Of a stretch of 64,000 nt of DNA, positions 12,088 through 22,999 are shown one piece after another (positions within the stretch are counted from its first letter, which is position 1; each line of letters starts with the position of its first letter). The DNA is taken from NCBI GenBank assembly GCA_036435485.1, contig CM071599.1:211395178-211459177 (forward strand). Direction: 5' to 3'. The notes under the pieces were generated by a model. That model was given only the letters and a program-made list of their open reading frames with translations. It was not told the DNA's origin and did not search any database. This stretch comes from Saposhnikovia divaricata. Taxonomy: Eukaryota; Streptophyta; Magnoliopsida; Apiales; Apiaceae. The translations under genes and the position numbers were made by a program.

Positions 12088-12756
12088 TACTCCTTCCGTC
12101 TCATTTGATGTAAACCTCTTTTCTTTTTGGTACATTCCACCAAAAAGAATGAACATAATATACTTACTACTTCCTCCGTCCCAATTTGTTTGAGCCGATT
12201 TGACTTTCACAGAAATTAAGAAAGTTACAGTTGACTTGTTAAAAAATGAGTAAAGTTAGATGAAAAGTGATTTAAGTGGTGTTACCTATGAAAATTTAAT
12301 AATAAATTTGAGATAGTGGGAGTAAAGTAGTGGATGTAATAGTGTTTTATATTATAGATTTGAGATAGTGGGAGTAAAGTACTGGGTATAATAGTGATTA
12401 TAGTATTTGTTTAATAAAGTTAGTGGATGTAATAGTGAAAAGTAATATTAAAAAATAGTAAGTATAGTAGGTTCATTAATTTTGGGACTTCCCAAAAAGG
12501 AAAGTGTGTCAATCTTTTTGGGACGGAGGGAGTATTTTTTAACACTTTCACTATTACACTCACTACTTCTTCACTTATTTATTAAACAAATACTATTACA
12601 TCTACTACTTTGCTCCACTATCTCAAATCTATTATTAAATATTAATATTTTTCACCACTTTATCCACGTTTCAACTAACTTTATTCTATTTCTACTACTT
12701 TTTCTTCATTTCCGTGAAAGTCAAAGTAGTTCATACATTACGGGACGGAGGGAGTA
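12088..12756. mobile_element. Two interleaved Stowaway-like MITEs
   Basis: Four Stowaway ends occur in order: TACTCCTTCCGTCTC (12088), TACTTCCTCCGTCCC (12168), GGGACGGAGGGAGTA (ends 12534) and GGGACGGAGGGAGTA (ends 12756). Sub-terminal sequence pairs the first end with the third (CTTTTTGG blocks) and the second with the fourth (TTGACTTTCAC blocks). All are bounded by TA. Between them are repeated GTAGTGGATGTAATAGTG-type words. Non-coding. Confidence 0.75.
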
Positions 12757-12985
12757 CTTATTTCGAAAAAAATTCATATTTACATACGTTTTTTTTAAAA
12801 AAAATATATGTATGGAGACTTTAACATTCGTTATCTTACAAAAATAAGTTACTTATTTCATAAAAAAGTACATATTTTTGATTTTTTTTCAAAATAAGTT
12901 ATTTATTTCTGAAAAATATGATTTTCCAAACGGAAATTACATACTAATTAGATTAACAATCAATAAATAATCTGAATAAGTTTAT

Positions 12986-13546
12986 GGCCTGTTTGGTAAC
13001 TTTGAATTGAATTCCTGGAATTGATAAAATTTAGTGTTTGGCAAGATTATAAAAATTTGGAATTAGAATTGATGAATTCCATACCAATTAAATATTAGCT
13101 ATTTTTTTGCAATTAGAAATTACAAATAAAAGGTAGTCATTTGAAATTCTTCTTCATCAAACTATATTACCATCACTTCTTTTTTGGAAATTTTTTATAG
13201 AAATAGTTTTTGAAACTTTTTTTCTCGAGAATTTTTTTTTCGAGGAAAATTTTCTGAGAAAATTCTCGATAAATTTTTTCCCGGGAAGTTTTTTACCGAA
13301 AAATTTTTTTCCGGGAAAATTTTCTAGGGAATTTTTTTCCGGAAAAATTTTCTCTGAGAAATTTTTTCCCGAGAAAAGTTTCTCGAGAAATTTATTCCAG
13401 GAAAAAATTCTCCAAATTTAAAATTTCTGAATTTGAAATTCTCGTAATTACCAAACTAAAAATTTGGATTTAAAATTATTGATTTCAAATTCTGAATTTA
13501 AAATCATGAATTTGAAATGAAATTCAAGTTTCCAAACACCACATTA
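12986..13546. mobile_element. MITE with palindromic ladder inside
   Basis: GGCCTGTTTGGTAACTTTGA at the left and the reverse complement of the right end (ATGTGGTGTTTGGAAACTTG) form imperfect inverted termini. The interior at 13195-13420 is a ladder of about ten short units alternating AATTTTTTTCC and GGAAAATTTTCT, each nearly self-complementary. Looks like a hAT-type MITE. No target duplication identified. Confidence 0.6.
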
Positions 13547-14035
13547 GGTAATTAAGTTTCATATTCCGTGATAACTACAAAAACTTGGAAATTGAGGTTA
13601 TTTTTTCTTCCTTTTTTTTTTTTTTTTTTGTAGTTTGAAATTCAATAAAACACGAGTTTGAAATTCAAAGAATCAAATACTTACTACTCAATGTAATTCC
13701 AGCAACTTCCTGTTATACATCGAAACAAACGAGATTATATCATAACTCCTTGGTCCTTGTTCATTAAAGTATCATATGACATATATCATCATGAGAATAG
13801 TACAATTGGAAATGGATTGCAGGAGCCTGTTTAACTAATCTTAGTTTTCGGAGGATCTCCGATCCCTTCTCCATGCCCTCTTCTGTATCTCTTACTCTTG
13901 TTAATATTAAAAAAGTGCTAATGAAATTAATATTTTTATATTGGCTCAAATAAAAGTAACTTATTTTTAGAAAATTATATATTTTTATATATTTTATTGT
14001 ATTTACTTTTTGGAAAATAAAAAAATGATATAGGT
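13547..14035. other. Intergenic DNA with a poly-T run
   Basis: Contains about 20 consecutive T at 13610-13630, then two copies of GTTTGAAATTCAA (about 13634 and 13655). No gene recognised. Confidence 0.5.
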
Positions 14036-14149
14036 ACTAAAGGCATCTCCAATTGAGATTGTCAAGTCCAATAACACCCTAAGTTGCACCCATAGGAGAA
14101 TCATAATTGTCAACCACGGTTGCCAAAAATTAGCAACCTCCCCGTATAA

Positions 14150-15275
14150 TTTTTTTTTTTGAATCAAATGAACTTCTTCATTAAGTAGAAATATCACGCA
14201 AATAAGTCTCCAACAATTGTGTGGGAGGAGACGTAAATACAGAAAAACAATTTATCAAACTAGGAATTTTAGCTAATCCATGAGCCATCCCGTTTGCTTG
14301 TTTTCGAACATGTTGAACACTAACTCCAGTCATGCTCTGCAGCATTGTTTTGCAGTTATCCGAGATATGCCCAACTTCCAAAAGATTGGCATTACCTCTA
14401 GCAACCATCTGCACAGCTAAAAGGGAGTCCGATTCAATAATTATTCCACTATCCTGTCGTTCTTTCACCCAAGAGAGAGCTTCACGAATGCCCATGGTCT
14501 CCGCCTCCAATACATTCCCTGGGGAGATCAGTGTGATGGATCTACCCTCTACAAAAGTGCCCTCATGATCACGGATAAGCATTCCAATGGTACAAGTCTC
14601 AGCATCTACATAAAAAGAGGCATCCACATTAAGTTTTAAAGTACCTTCCACAGGCTTTATCCACTTAACGTTCTCCTTCTCCTTTACTAACGTATCAGGA
14701 TCTTCAGTATTCTTCTCCCTACACCGAGCTTTTCTCCAGTCTTCAAAAGTTGCAAAACTACTCTCCATAGCTATCGCCGGATTGATCGACTTATCTTCCC
14801 AAACTCTCTTGTTCCTCCAGTACCAAATGCCCCATAACGTAACACAGATTTTACTCAGATCCTCATACGGAGACTCAGCACACTTTTGCAAGAGCCAATC
14901 TGGGAGTGAAAAGATGCTCCTTGTATCAAAAACCATTCCTGCAGCTCTCCAACAACTTTCTGCAAACCGACAGTCCAAGAAAATATGCAGAAGGTGCTCT
15001 ACGTCTGTAATGCACATGGGACATGTTATAGGAACTGTAATACCCTTGTTTCTGAGTCGCCATCGAACAGGGAGATTATTTCTACAGATACGCCACACAA
15101 AGATTTTTATTTTCTTTGGGATGTTAACCTTCCACAGTCGACTCCAACCACCTGATTGAGGCGTCACATCTTGATTATAGTGTTGATTATACCATAGCTG
15201 GTAGCCAGTCTTCACATCATACATACCTAGTATTATATCTTCTATATTTTATTATCTCTTTAAATGTTTCATTAT
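14150..15275 (-). mobile_element. 5'-truncated LINE retrotransposon
   Basis: The coding part is on the minus strand and its 3' end is a poly-A tail, seen as 12-13 T at 14149-14161. The left flank CTCCCCGTA and the right sequence CTCCCGTA near 15277 may be the remains of a target duplication. Only the last third of a LINE second reading frame is present, so it was truncated at insertion. Confidence 0.75.
14181..15224 (-). pseudogene. LINE ORF2 C-terminus: zf-RVT and RNase H
   Basis: 347 codons open from MYDVKTGYQLW. Residues about 28-95 match the zinc-binding reverse-transcriptase domain (zf-RVT) with IPKKIKIFVWR and the CPMC...HLLHIFLDC ligand set. Residues about 195-325 match the plant RVT_3-type RNase H with LNVDASF (Asp), EAETMGIREAL (Glu), ESDSLLAVQ (Asp) and a final NGMAHGLAK. 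The endonuclease and reverse-transcriptase core that precede these in L1-clade elements are absent, so this cannot be autonomous. The frame is otherwise intact, suggesting a fairly young insertion. Confidence 0.85.
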
Positions 15276-15429
15276 CTCCCGTAAGGGACAACATTGACAA
15301 CTTTTAAATTTGCCAACTATTATAATAGATTTTTAACAAAAATTGCCAATAATTAGATGGAAGAGAGAAGAAATAAAAATGTAATATATATAATAATGTC
15401 ATGATGCGATAGAAGTTGGCAACTATGTT

Positions 15430-15636
15430 TAGGGATGGCAAAAAAACCGATCCGGCGGATACCCGATCCAATTCGATCCGATTGGATCTTACCAAACCCG
15501 AATTTTTGGATTTTGATTTGGATTTGGATTTGATTTTTAAACCCGAAAGAGTTTGGATTTGGATATTAGCTAAATCCAACCCGATCCAAACCCGAAATCC
15601 AAAACCCGGTCCAAACCCGAAACCCGAAAAAAAACC

Positions 15637-15674
<38 letters not shown>

Positions 15675-16016
15675 TAATTTATATATATTATAATTTATTA
15701 TATATATATATATCATAATTTATATATATATATTATAATTTATTCCTTATATATGTATATATATTATAATTTATTTGCAATTGTAATTTTAATTTTTATG
15801 AAATTTAGTTTAAAAGAAATATTACTACTTATTTACAAGAATTTAAAAATTCGGGTGTGGATAAACGCAAACCCGATCCAAACCCGGTGATCGGGTTTGG
15901 ATTTTGAATTTCCAAATCCAATTAGATTTGGATTGGGTTTGGATTTGGATTAAAGATTCGGGTTTGGATTTGGATATCACAGATATCCAACCCGATCCAA
16001 TCCTTTGTCATCCCTA
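15430..16016. mobile_element. Non-autonomous hAT element, 587 bp
   Basis: Terminal inverted repeats TAGGGATGGCAAA (15430) and TTTGTCATCCCTA (ends 16016). The 8-bp target duplication ACTATGTT at 15422-15429 and 16017-16024 is perfect. Sub-terminal regions are dense in CCCGATCC / GGATCGGG and AAACCCGAA words on both sides, typical transposase-binding repeats of hAT elements. The middle carries (AT)n at 15640-15675. No coding capacity. Confidence 0.92.
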
Positions 16017-16166
16017 ACTATGTTAACAAGTTCTTTTGGAAATGCTCTAACTTGTATATTCGTTGCAGAATCACAGAAATAAAGAATTTACTCCCCTTCC
16101 CTGGTTATAAAAGTGCGAATCTTCAATATGACCTTACTATAGAGCTGTAGTGGACAAACATCAAAT

Positions 16167-16393
16167 ACTTCCTCATCCTTAAATAATTGTCCTCTTTCGA
16201 CTTTTAATAAAAAAAATTCAATTTTGATCAAAGATTAATTTTTTTTTTGTTCTTTTAAAATACTAAAATTTACATTTTAAAATAGGCTAAAAACACTTTT
16301 CAATAATATAATATTTTTTTAATTGTGTAATAAATTTGAATTTCAATCAAAATTTTGTTAATTTGACAATTCAAAAATCAAAGGGAACAAATA
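16167..16393. mobile_element. Degenerate Stowaway-like MITE (possible)
   Basis: TACTTCCTCATCCTTAAATA at the left and the reverse complement of AAATCAAAGGGAACAAATA at the right are weakly similar and share TTGTCC-CTTTCGA type sub-terminal sequence. Non-coding. Ends are approximate. Confidence 0.35.
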
Positions 16394-16399
16394 CAGTTA

Positions 16400-16562
16400 A
16401 ACCTCGATAAATAAATATGTTCGGGACCAGAAAATTTTATTAATTAATTAAGATTATTTATTTATCGAGTTTAAAAATGCGTTGTCTTTATTATATCGGG
16501 ACCAGAAAAAAATATTCATTTAATAAAATTATTCATTTATCGAATATTTATTTATCGAGGTT
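16400..16562. mobile_element. MITE with CTCGATAAATAAATA termini
   Basis: AACCTCGATAAATAAATAT at 16400 is repeated in reverse complement at the right end (ATATTTATTTATCGAGGTT, ends 16562). Internal GGGACCAGAAAA occurs twice. 163 bp, non-coding. Superfamily not assigned. Confidence 0.7.
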
Positions 16563-17351
16563 CAAATGTTCAATTGTAATTAGAAACGGGAAAAAAATAT
16601 GGGAATCGCTTGTCAAAAGCAGCGTCGTCTGGGTCCGTCCGACAAAGGATCCAGACTAATAGCCTATTTTCTCGCATTGGCGATCACTTATTTTCATGTC
16701 ACAAGTACTGATAAGCCATCACCTCGTGCTAATTTTGCAAGTTCCCTTCTCAGCAACTACGCCTTATTTTACGATAGAACAAGGAAAAAAACGATAACAA
16801 TGATAATAAAAAATCTAAATTTACCTTTCGTCTCTTGGTATAGCGTTATCCTCCCTTTTATTGTATTAAATCATTTTTTAAAAATATGTAATAGATCATT
16901 TTTGAAAGATGAATTTTGTACTTTTTAAAATTATCATCATGCTTATTTTTATTTAAATATTTACATTGAAAAGTATTCACAATCACAAAATAATTTATAA
17001 ACAAAGAAAATAACCAGAAAAGCAAATGTCCAATCCACCAAACAGTAACACCAACAACCCAGCCGCTACTGCAGCCAAACCGATAAGTGTCATAGAGCAG
17101 GTGATCGAACCAGTTGATAGACCCAAATGAAAAGATCATCATTGAAAATTTATAATTACAATTATACAAATAATTTATAAGAAAATTTCTAAGAAAAAAA
17201 TAATTATAAGAGACACATGTGTTAGCACTCCACAAAGAAACCTTTAACATAAACATTATCACAATACTTAATTTATTACAACAATTGATTTATTAAGATT
17301 ATCATCAGAAATTTTAATAAAAATTAAGTTTAACATATCGAATTTAATTAA
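16563..17351. other. Intergenic DNA with an orphan small frame
   Basis: Mostly AT-rich. A 34-codon ATG-to-stop frame at 17026-17130 (begins MSNPPNSNTN, ends EPVDRPK) has non-random Pro/Asn/Ala-rich composition. It may be a fragment of a gene or gag. It matches nothing I recognise. Confidence 0.35.
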
Positions 17352-17926
17352 TGTGGGTGGAAAATAATCCCTAAAGATATATTTAATGTTAAATTGATTA
17401 TCCCATTAATGAGGCCCAAAATCCTAGTGGGGCATTAAATTCGTAATTAATGATCAAACCCAAAAAACAGCCCAAACCGGGATGCCTGGTATAAGCTTCT
17501 TTTCTAACAATGGGCCTCATCCATAGAACGAAGAACGATCTAGAATCAAGGCCCTGAATGGCACCAATTCCTTATTTAAATCCAAGAACGAGGCTTGACC
17601 TCCAAGACAACTAAGTCTATTAGGAATGTGTTTCCTATATGCATGGAACATTCTAAAATTGATTCAAGGCGGTGACTTGCCCACCAAGTTGTCTAACCCT
17701 ACTCTGATTCAAAGGCTTCTCAAGCTTATATAAGGGTCTGACCCCTCATTCTCAGAATTGCATTGACTTGCTTCTCTAACAATACAAAGATACTTAGACA
17801 TCTTTTGAGGACCGGTTAGTCTCAAACGCAAGAGCAACTATTACAGCTCGAAACTCACAGTTCCTTGTATTTAATACATACAAACCCTAGCCGCAATTTA
17901 CAAACCCTCGTTTTTATTCCATAACA
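17352..17926 (+). repeat. 5' LTR of the Tat-like element
   Basis: Starts TGTGGGTGG and ends TTCCATAACA. Its last 59 bases recur at 27579-27637 with a few substitutions, and a PBS-like sequence follows at once. 575 bp. Confidence 0.8.
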
Positions 17927-17928
17927 TT

Positions 17929-17945
17929 TGGCGTTGTCTGTGAGA
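17929..17945 (+). other. Primer-binding site
   Basis: TGGCGTTGTCTGTGAGAA lies two bases after the LTR end. It resembles the TGGCGCCGTCTGTGGGAA primer site of plant Ty3/gypsy elements with two or three changes. Confidence 0.65.
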
Positions 17946-18715
17946 AACTAACATCAACTTGGTTAACACACGAAGAACAACACCGGTCTCAACCGAGGTC
18001 GCCCCCGTCACCTCTGTTCCACCAGTCGTCACATCCGCTCCACCCGTTGTTACTGAACAAGGGGTATGTACCCCCATCAACTGGGGCGATCACTCAAACT
18101 CAAGTTTCTCAACCCACAAAGATGACTCCCCAAGATGAGAGAACTTTACCCGTGGTTGTCCATCCGAACCGAGAGACCAACCCTCTCCAAATGGTGGTCT
18201 AGCCTCTTGTCAATCATCCACCATAGATCTCCACCATAAATCTCCCCGCAAGCACGAATCCGGCATATGGCTTGCCTAACTACCTCCCGAATACTCGAGG
18301 TGTTGGACCAAGCGGCCACGCCCTGTAGATACATGAGCCGTATGCCCGTATCACCCCCTTACATTAGAGGCTTTGGCCCTGATCAAGGATATTATGATCA
18401 CTCTGGTCCTTATACAGATGATTCTTCATCTGAGGATGACGACCGTGATCAAGCCCCGAGGAACGACATCCAAGCAAGGAACCTATAAGATATACTCGAC
18501 GAATCCATGATAGACGCCGTATTAGAACCGCTGAGAGAATCAAGGCCTATGAAGCCGAGATCCAGAAACCGAAGGACGATATAGAAAAGGAGCAGCAAAG
18601 GTAAAACCAGAACCGACCCCTTCCGAGGTCAGGAGGAGAGATTCCCTTTGTTGATTTAGAGAGACCTTCGAGCAGGCAGAAAATGACTGGGGCCCCAAAA
18701 GGTGGAATTGAAAGG
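17940..18715 (+). pseudogene. Gag N-terminal region of the Tat-like element, broken
   Basis: Protein-like segments occur in shifting frames: a Pro/Val/Thr-rich start near 17990-18060, an acidic stretch (DDSSSEDDDRD) near 18420, and a basic KPKDDIEKEQQ-like stretch near 18560-18600. The frame leading to the solo LTR (PKGGIER) resumes after it in the gag core. Several frameshifts and stops, so this is not functional. Confidence 0.55.
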
Positions 18716-19728
18716 TGTTAGGAATATGTTGTATTTGATGATAACTTCACAATCAATCAAATTGTATAAGGTTTTGTAGCTGTCAACAGATGAGGATTTA
18801 TAACTCTATCCGTTGACAGGTAGCTCATCAACGGATGAGGTTTTGTAGCATACTGCAGTATCTCTATGTTATCAGTTGATAGTATTTTTATCCACAGTCA
18901 TGTTGACCATCAATGGATAGGCAGAATAGGGTAGCCAATTGTAAATAAGCTATGCTATGTAATTCTGTCTAAGTGAAAGTGTATCAACAGATGAAGACAA
19001 AACTCTATCAACGGATACAACTCAAATCCACTCTATCAACGGATACAGCTCAAGTCTCAATATCAACGGATACAGCTCAATATATCATCAACGGATGTCA
19101 GTGTACAATATCAACGGATAATCATTGACACTTTCTTCTATGCTAAGCTGGGGATTAGTAGTTGATAATGACAGGTTTGACTGACAGATCACATGGGTTG
19201 ATAGTAGATACAAAATGCAGTATGGCAGCCATACTTTGGAAACACAGAAGAAAGAAGCATTCCGTTTACACAATGAATACAAGAAAGGTGCAGGAGACAT
19301 GTCTGTTCACAAGGACAACCTTTCGGCTACATGTGTATTTGGAGTGTAGTAGCAAGTCAACTAGAATTAGATTAATATTATCTTATTCCAGTAGTACTTG
19401 TAAACTTGGGATTTATAACCAAGGGTAGCAACTCTTTTGAAAGCTAAGAAAACAGATACATTTGCTTAGGGTTTCTATTGAATATCCTAAGAAAGCAAAA
19501 AGTTGTAAAACAGAAGCTGTGTACTTTTGTATCACAGAGTTTTCTTCGAATAAAAGTTTCAGGTGGCGCATTTAACCACCTGATTTTTATGTGTTTGTGC
19601 ATTAATCTTTTTACAGCAATTATCTAAGGATAAATTTCTGGAGTTCTTTTCAAAAATTTATAAATATCAAGAATTGTATTCAACCCCCCCCTTCTACAAT
19701 TATACAAGTGTGTAATCTGGGAATAACA
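18716..19728 (+). repeat. Solo LTR of a SIRE/Maximus-type Ty1/copia element
   Basis: Begins TGTTAGGAATATGTTGTAT and ends GGGAATAACA, with the CCCCCCCTTCTACAATTATA block near the 3' end that is typical of SIRE/Maximus LTRs. Flanks AAAGG (18711-18715) and CAAGG (19729-19733) are a 5-bp target duplication with one change. It interrupts the Tat-like gag, whose frame continues on the other side. A word close to TATCAACGGATA is repeated about seven times at 18965-19125. 1,013 bp, no internal region. Confidence 0.8.
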
Positions 19729-20354
19729 CAAGGGCGGAGATCCCCAAAGCCGATCCCAAAGACTTGATGCAACCTGGAGATCCTGATGATCCCACACCTC
19801 TATTCACTGAGGAGGTGATGAAAACTCACATCTCCAAGAAGTTTAAGATGCCTACCATAAAGGCATATGATGGAACGGGCGATCTCGCAAACCATGTACG
19901 GACGTTCTCGAATGCAATGTTGTTGCAACTTGTCAGTGACGCTCTCAAGTGTAGGGCGTTCCCTCAAACCCTAAAGGGCATGGCTCAAATGTGGTATAGT
20001 CGTTTGTCTTCAAACTCAATTGGCTCTTTTAAGGAATTGAGCACGGCTTTTATCAACCAATTTGTTAGTGGGAGAGTCCATGAAAAGAATTTTGCATCCC
20101 TCATGCAGATGATACAAGAAAATAATGAGAATCCAAGGGACTATCTCAAGTGCTTCACCAAAGAGACGCTGAACATCCCCGACTTGGAAAACAAAGTAGC
20201 TATGATAGCCTTGCAGAATGGGACATCAAATACCTTCCTTCAGATGTCGTTGGCAAAGCATCCCCTGAGAATGACTGAGCTCCAAAAGAGGGTAAGTAAA
20301 TACATAAAATCGGAAGAGAACATGAGGAATGAGGAAGCCTCTACCGAAAGTAGT
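19729..20354 (+). pseudogene. Gag core of the Tat-like element
   Basis: About 200 open codons with the retrotransposon gag signature: FKMPTIKAYDGTGDLANHV, then MAQMWYSRLSSNSIGSFKEL and AFINQFV (retrotrans_gag core), then RMTELQKRVSKYIKSEE. It is read in frame with the part upstream of the solo LTR. It stops only because the Athila-type element was inserted after GTAGT at 20354; coding continues at 27346. Confidence 0.85.
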
Positions 20355-21893
20355 TGATAAGTGGATTTTATATCCACTTGGAACGCTTCGAATCGGCTTA
20401 AATTGATTAACTTGGCCTCAAGTATGTTGTGTTTTTGATTCATTTTTATTAAGAATGGTGGAGGGTTACTATCTTTAAGTGAGGAGATACAATTGCATGT
20501 TTCATGGTGGATTCACGCTCAAGAATTGAAGGACGGGAAATGGAAAAAGAATCGGAAGAGAAAATGGATGAGAAATGAACAAATTATGGAAAATTCGGAT
20601 TTTTCGGTAGGTTGCGCAGTCTACACTGTTTTGGCCATATCTGCAGTTCTAGAAGTCCGTTTTCAACGATCTTACTGTCCACGCGAAGCCTGGGGAATTT
20701 TCTTGAAGTCTGAAACAAAATAAAAATCTGGACTGAAAATTGCCGCCCAGACTGGGCCCTGGCAGCGCAGGGTGCGCCAGCCAATCCTGGAATTTCCTGA
20801 TTTCTTTTCTGTTTCGAATTAAATTGCTATTTTTATGACTTTTCTTGCTGGAAAAGACTTATAGTGCCTATATAAACATATCCTACCCTTGTAATTCGGA
20901 CCATAACTTAGAAAAAAACATAGAGGGAGAAGAAAGAGACTTGGAGAAGGATTCCCAACGCTCGTGACAAGCAACGGAGATCTAGATCTACATCTTTTCA
21001 TCCTTCTATTAGGCGTTATTTTGGATTTTGGATTTGTTTTCTAAATCTTATTACTCTAGCATAATTATTATTCATACTTTGTTATTATCATGGTTTCATC
21101 AAATCCCATGATGACGAGCGGTTTGATTATGAACTAATCGTTGTCATGAGATTCTAACGGATTTATCTATGTAGTTTAGAAGTTTGTTTGCTTAAAAGAT
21201 TTGTGTGTGATGAATTCATAATATCGTCGTATGGTTGTGCTCAATGTTTTAGATGCGTAGCTAACATCTAATTTGTTAATCTCTTGTGAAGCGAGAGTGG
21301 ATCTTGAAATTTAGAACTTGCCATGCTAGCATAGGATTATGTATGTGTTGACATCATGATTTGTAGCGTAATTAGAGATAACTTATGCTGCCCTATGTGA
21401 TCTTTATGGATAACTTGTGCTTCAACTGTTATGTTTTCAAATCTTATAGAGATATAGGGTCTAAACATAATTGGTGTCTACCCATCTTCTATCTCTTTTG
21501 TGGATGTATGAGTAGTTTGGTATTCGTATACTGAGAGGTAGCCTATACTTGTTTCGTGTTGTCTGATCAGATATCATAACCATCACATACTTTGATTAAA
21601 TGCATCAAATCTAAGCGAAGTATTTAATGAAGTTAGGATCCCATGTTTTTATTCTCATAAGTAATTCGATTAATTTCTCGTTAGTTAATTTTTAGTTTAT
21701 TAAATTGTTCTTTAGTGAATTTAGATAATCAAAACCCAAATTTGTCAATTGTCTTAGCAGTGAGTAAAAACCATACATTGTTGCATAGGTGCATTAACTG
21801 AATTGAAACCTAAACCAGATCTATGTGGGAACGAACTTGACTTAATTCTATATTACTTGTGACCACGTACGCTTGTGTGATTTAGTGCAAACA
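20355..21893 (+). repeat. 5' LTR of the gag-only Athila-type element
   Basis: Starts TGATAAGTGGATTTTATATCC and ends TTTAGTGCAAACA. A TATA box (TATATAAA) is at 20869-20876. Same family as the LTR at 1-1271. It differs from its partner LTR by many scattered substitutions, so the insertion is not recent. 1,539 bp. Confidence 0.92.
20869..20876 (+). promoter_or_regulatory. TATA box of LTR promoter
   Basis: TATATAAA in conserved LTR context. The matching position in the partner LTR is 26327-26334. Confidence 0.55.
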
Positions 21894-21899
21894 AGTTTT

Positions 21900-21917
21900 T
21901 GGCGCCGCTGCCGGGGA
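21900..21917 (+). other. Primer-binding site, tRNA-Asp type
   Basis: TGGCGCCGCTGCCGGGGA starts seven bases after the LTR. It matches, with one change, the TGGCGCCGTTGCCGGGGA primer site for tRNA-Asp used by Athila elements, which supports the lineage call. Confidence 0.85.
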
Positions 21918-22039
21918 TCATCGGTGTTTTATATTTAGTTTATGTGCTTGTCATCAGTGGTCGTTAGAGTTCACTGACTCGGATTGTTTCTTATATAGTT
22001 GTTTGTTTTTTTTGGTGTGTTTCAGGTACTTGAACGTGT

Positions 22040-22980
22040 ATGCGAACATGTTCTCAAACTCGTAAATTGGCAGAAGAAAAACTTGAAGCAACTAAAAAGA
22101 TGGGAGAACCAGCAGGAGCAGCAGCAGCTAAGGCTTTGAATGATTATTCTCAGCCAATGATCAATGACATCCGATCTAGCATTGTCAAACCAGCTATTGC
22201 AGTCGAAATCAAGCCTGGTACGATTCAGATGATACCTGATTCAGTGCAGTTTGGGGGTGCTCCTACGGAGTATCCTAATATGCACATCCGGGATTTCATT
22301 GAGATCTGCGACACTTTCAAATTCAATGGTGTGTCGGAAGATGCTATCAAATTGAGACTTTTCCCATTCTCGTTAAGGGATAAAGCTAATGGCTGGTTAC
22401 ACTCTCTACCAGCCGGTTCCATTACTACATGGGAGGATCTTGCTAAGAAGTTTCTCACTAAATTCTTCCCTATGGCTAAAATAGCAGCGATCAGGAATGC
22501 TCTAACTCAATTTGCACAGCAATCTGGAGAATCTTTGTGTGAAGCTTGGGAGCGTTACAAGGAGATGCTTCGAAAGTGTCCTCATCATGGTATGCCTGAT
22601 TGGATGGTGATTAACTGCTTTTATAATGGCTTGGGTGCAAAGTCAAGACCCATGCTAGATGCAGCATCAGGTGGAGCTCTATGGGCTAGAGCTATGAGGA
22701 AGCTTATGAGTTGATTGAGATGATGGCTGAAAATGACTACCAGAATCCAACTCAGAGATTATCACAAGGCAAAATAGCAGGAATTCTGGAAGTTAATACA
22801 GTCACATCTCTAGCAGCTCAGCTAGAGGCACTTAATAAGAAATTGGATTCTATATCAAAGCATGGGGTGCCTCAAGTTGCTAGTGTTTGTGAGATTTGTG
22901 CGGGCGCACATGAGACGACTCAATGTGCCATATCTATTGAATCGGCGCAATTTGTGAGCAATTTTCAGAGATCGCAGTAG
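22040..22980 (+). pseudogene. Athila-type gag fragment with frameshift
   Basis: The first part (22040-22714) carries the gag core: GWLHSLPAGSITTWEDLAKKF, then FAQQSGESLCEAWERYKEMLRKCPHHGM. Near 22690 one base is missing, so the reading moves to the frame of 22711-22980 (ELIEMMAENDYQNPTQR), which ends in a CCHC knuckle, CEICAGAHETTQC (C-x2-C-x4-H-x4-C). The frame stops at 22978 and the 3' LTR follows about 20 bases later. Normal Athila gag is longer and continues into protease and RT. Only nucleocapsid-type function was ever encoded here. Confidence 0.85.
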
Positions 22981-22999
22981 CCAGCTCCCAACATCTATC

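Larger units (their letters stand above)
14036..16046. mobile_element. MITE hosting a LINE and a hAT MITE
   Basis: AAAGGCATCTCCAAT near 14038 and TTGGAAATGCTCT near 16038 are imperfect inverted ends of the GGCATCTCCAA type common in plant MITEs. The material between them, after removing the LINE (about 14150-15275) and the 587-bp hAT element (15430-16016), is short and AT-rich with recurring GTTGCCAA/TTGGCAAC words on opposite strands, as expected for one MITE body. Confidence 0.45.

Noticed and set aside
16858..17262. 134-codon minus-strand frame as a membrane protein
   Set aside because: Hydrophobicity comes from AT-rich codons; only a short central part looks protein-like.
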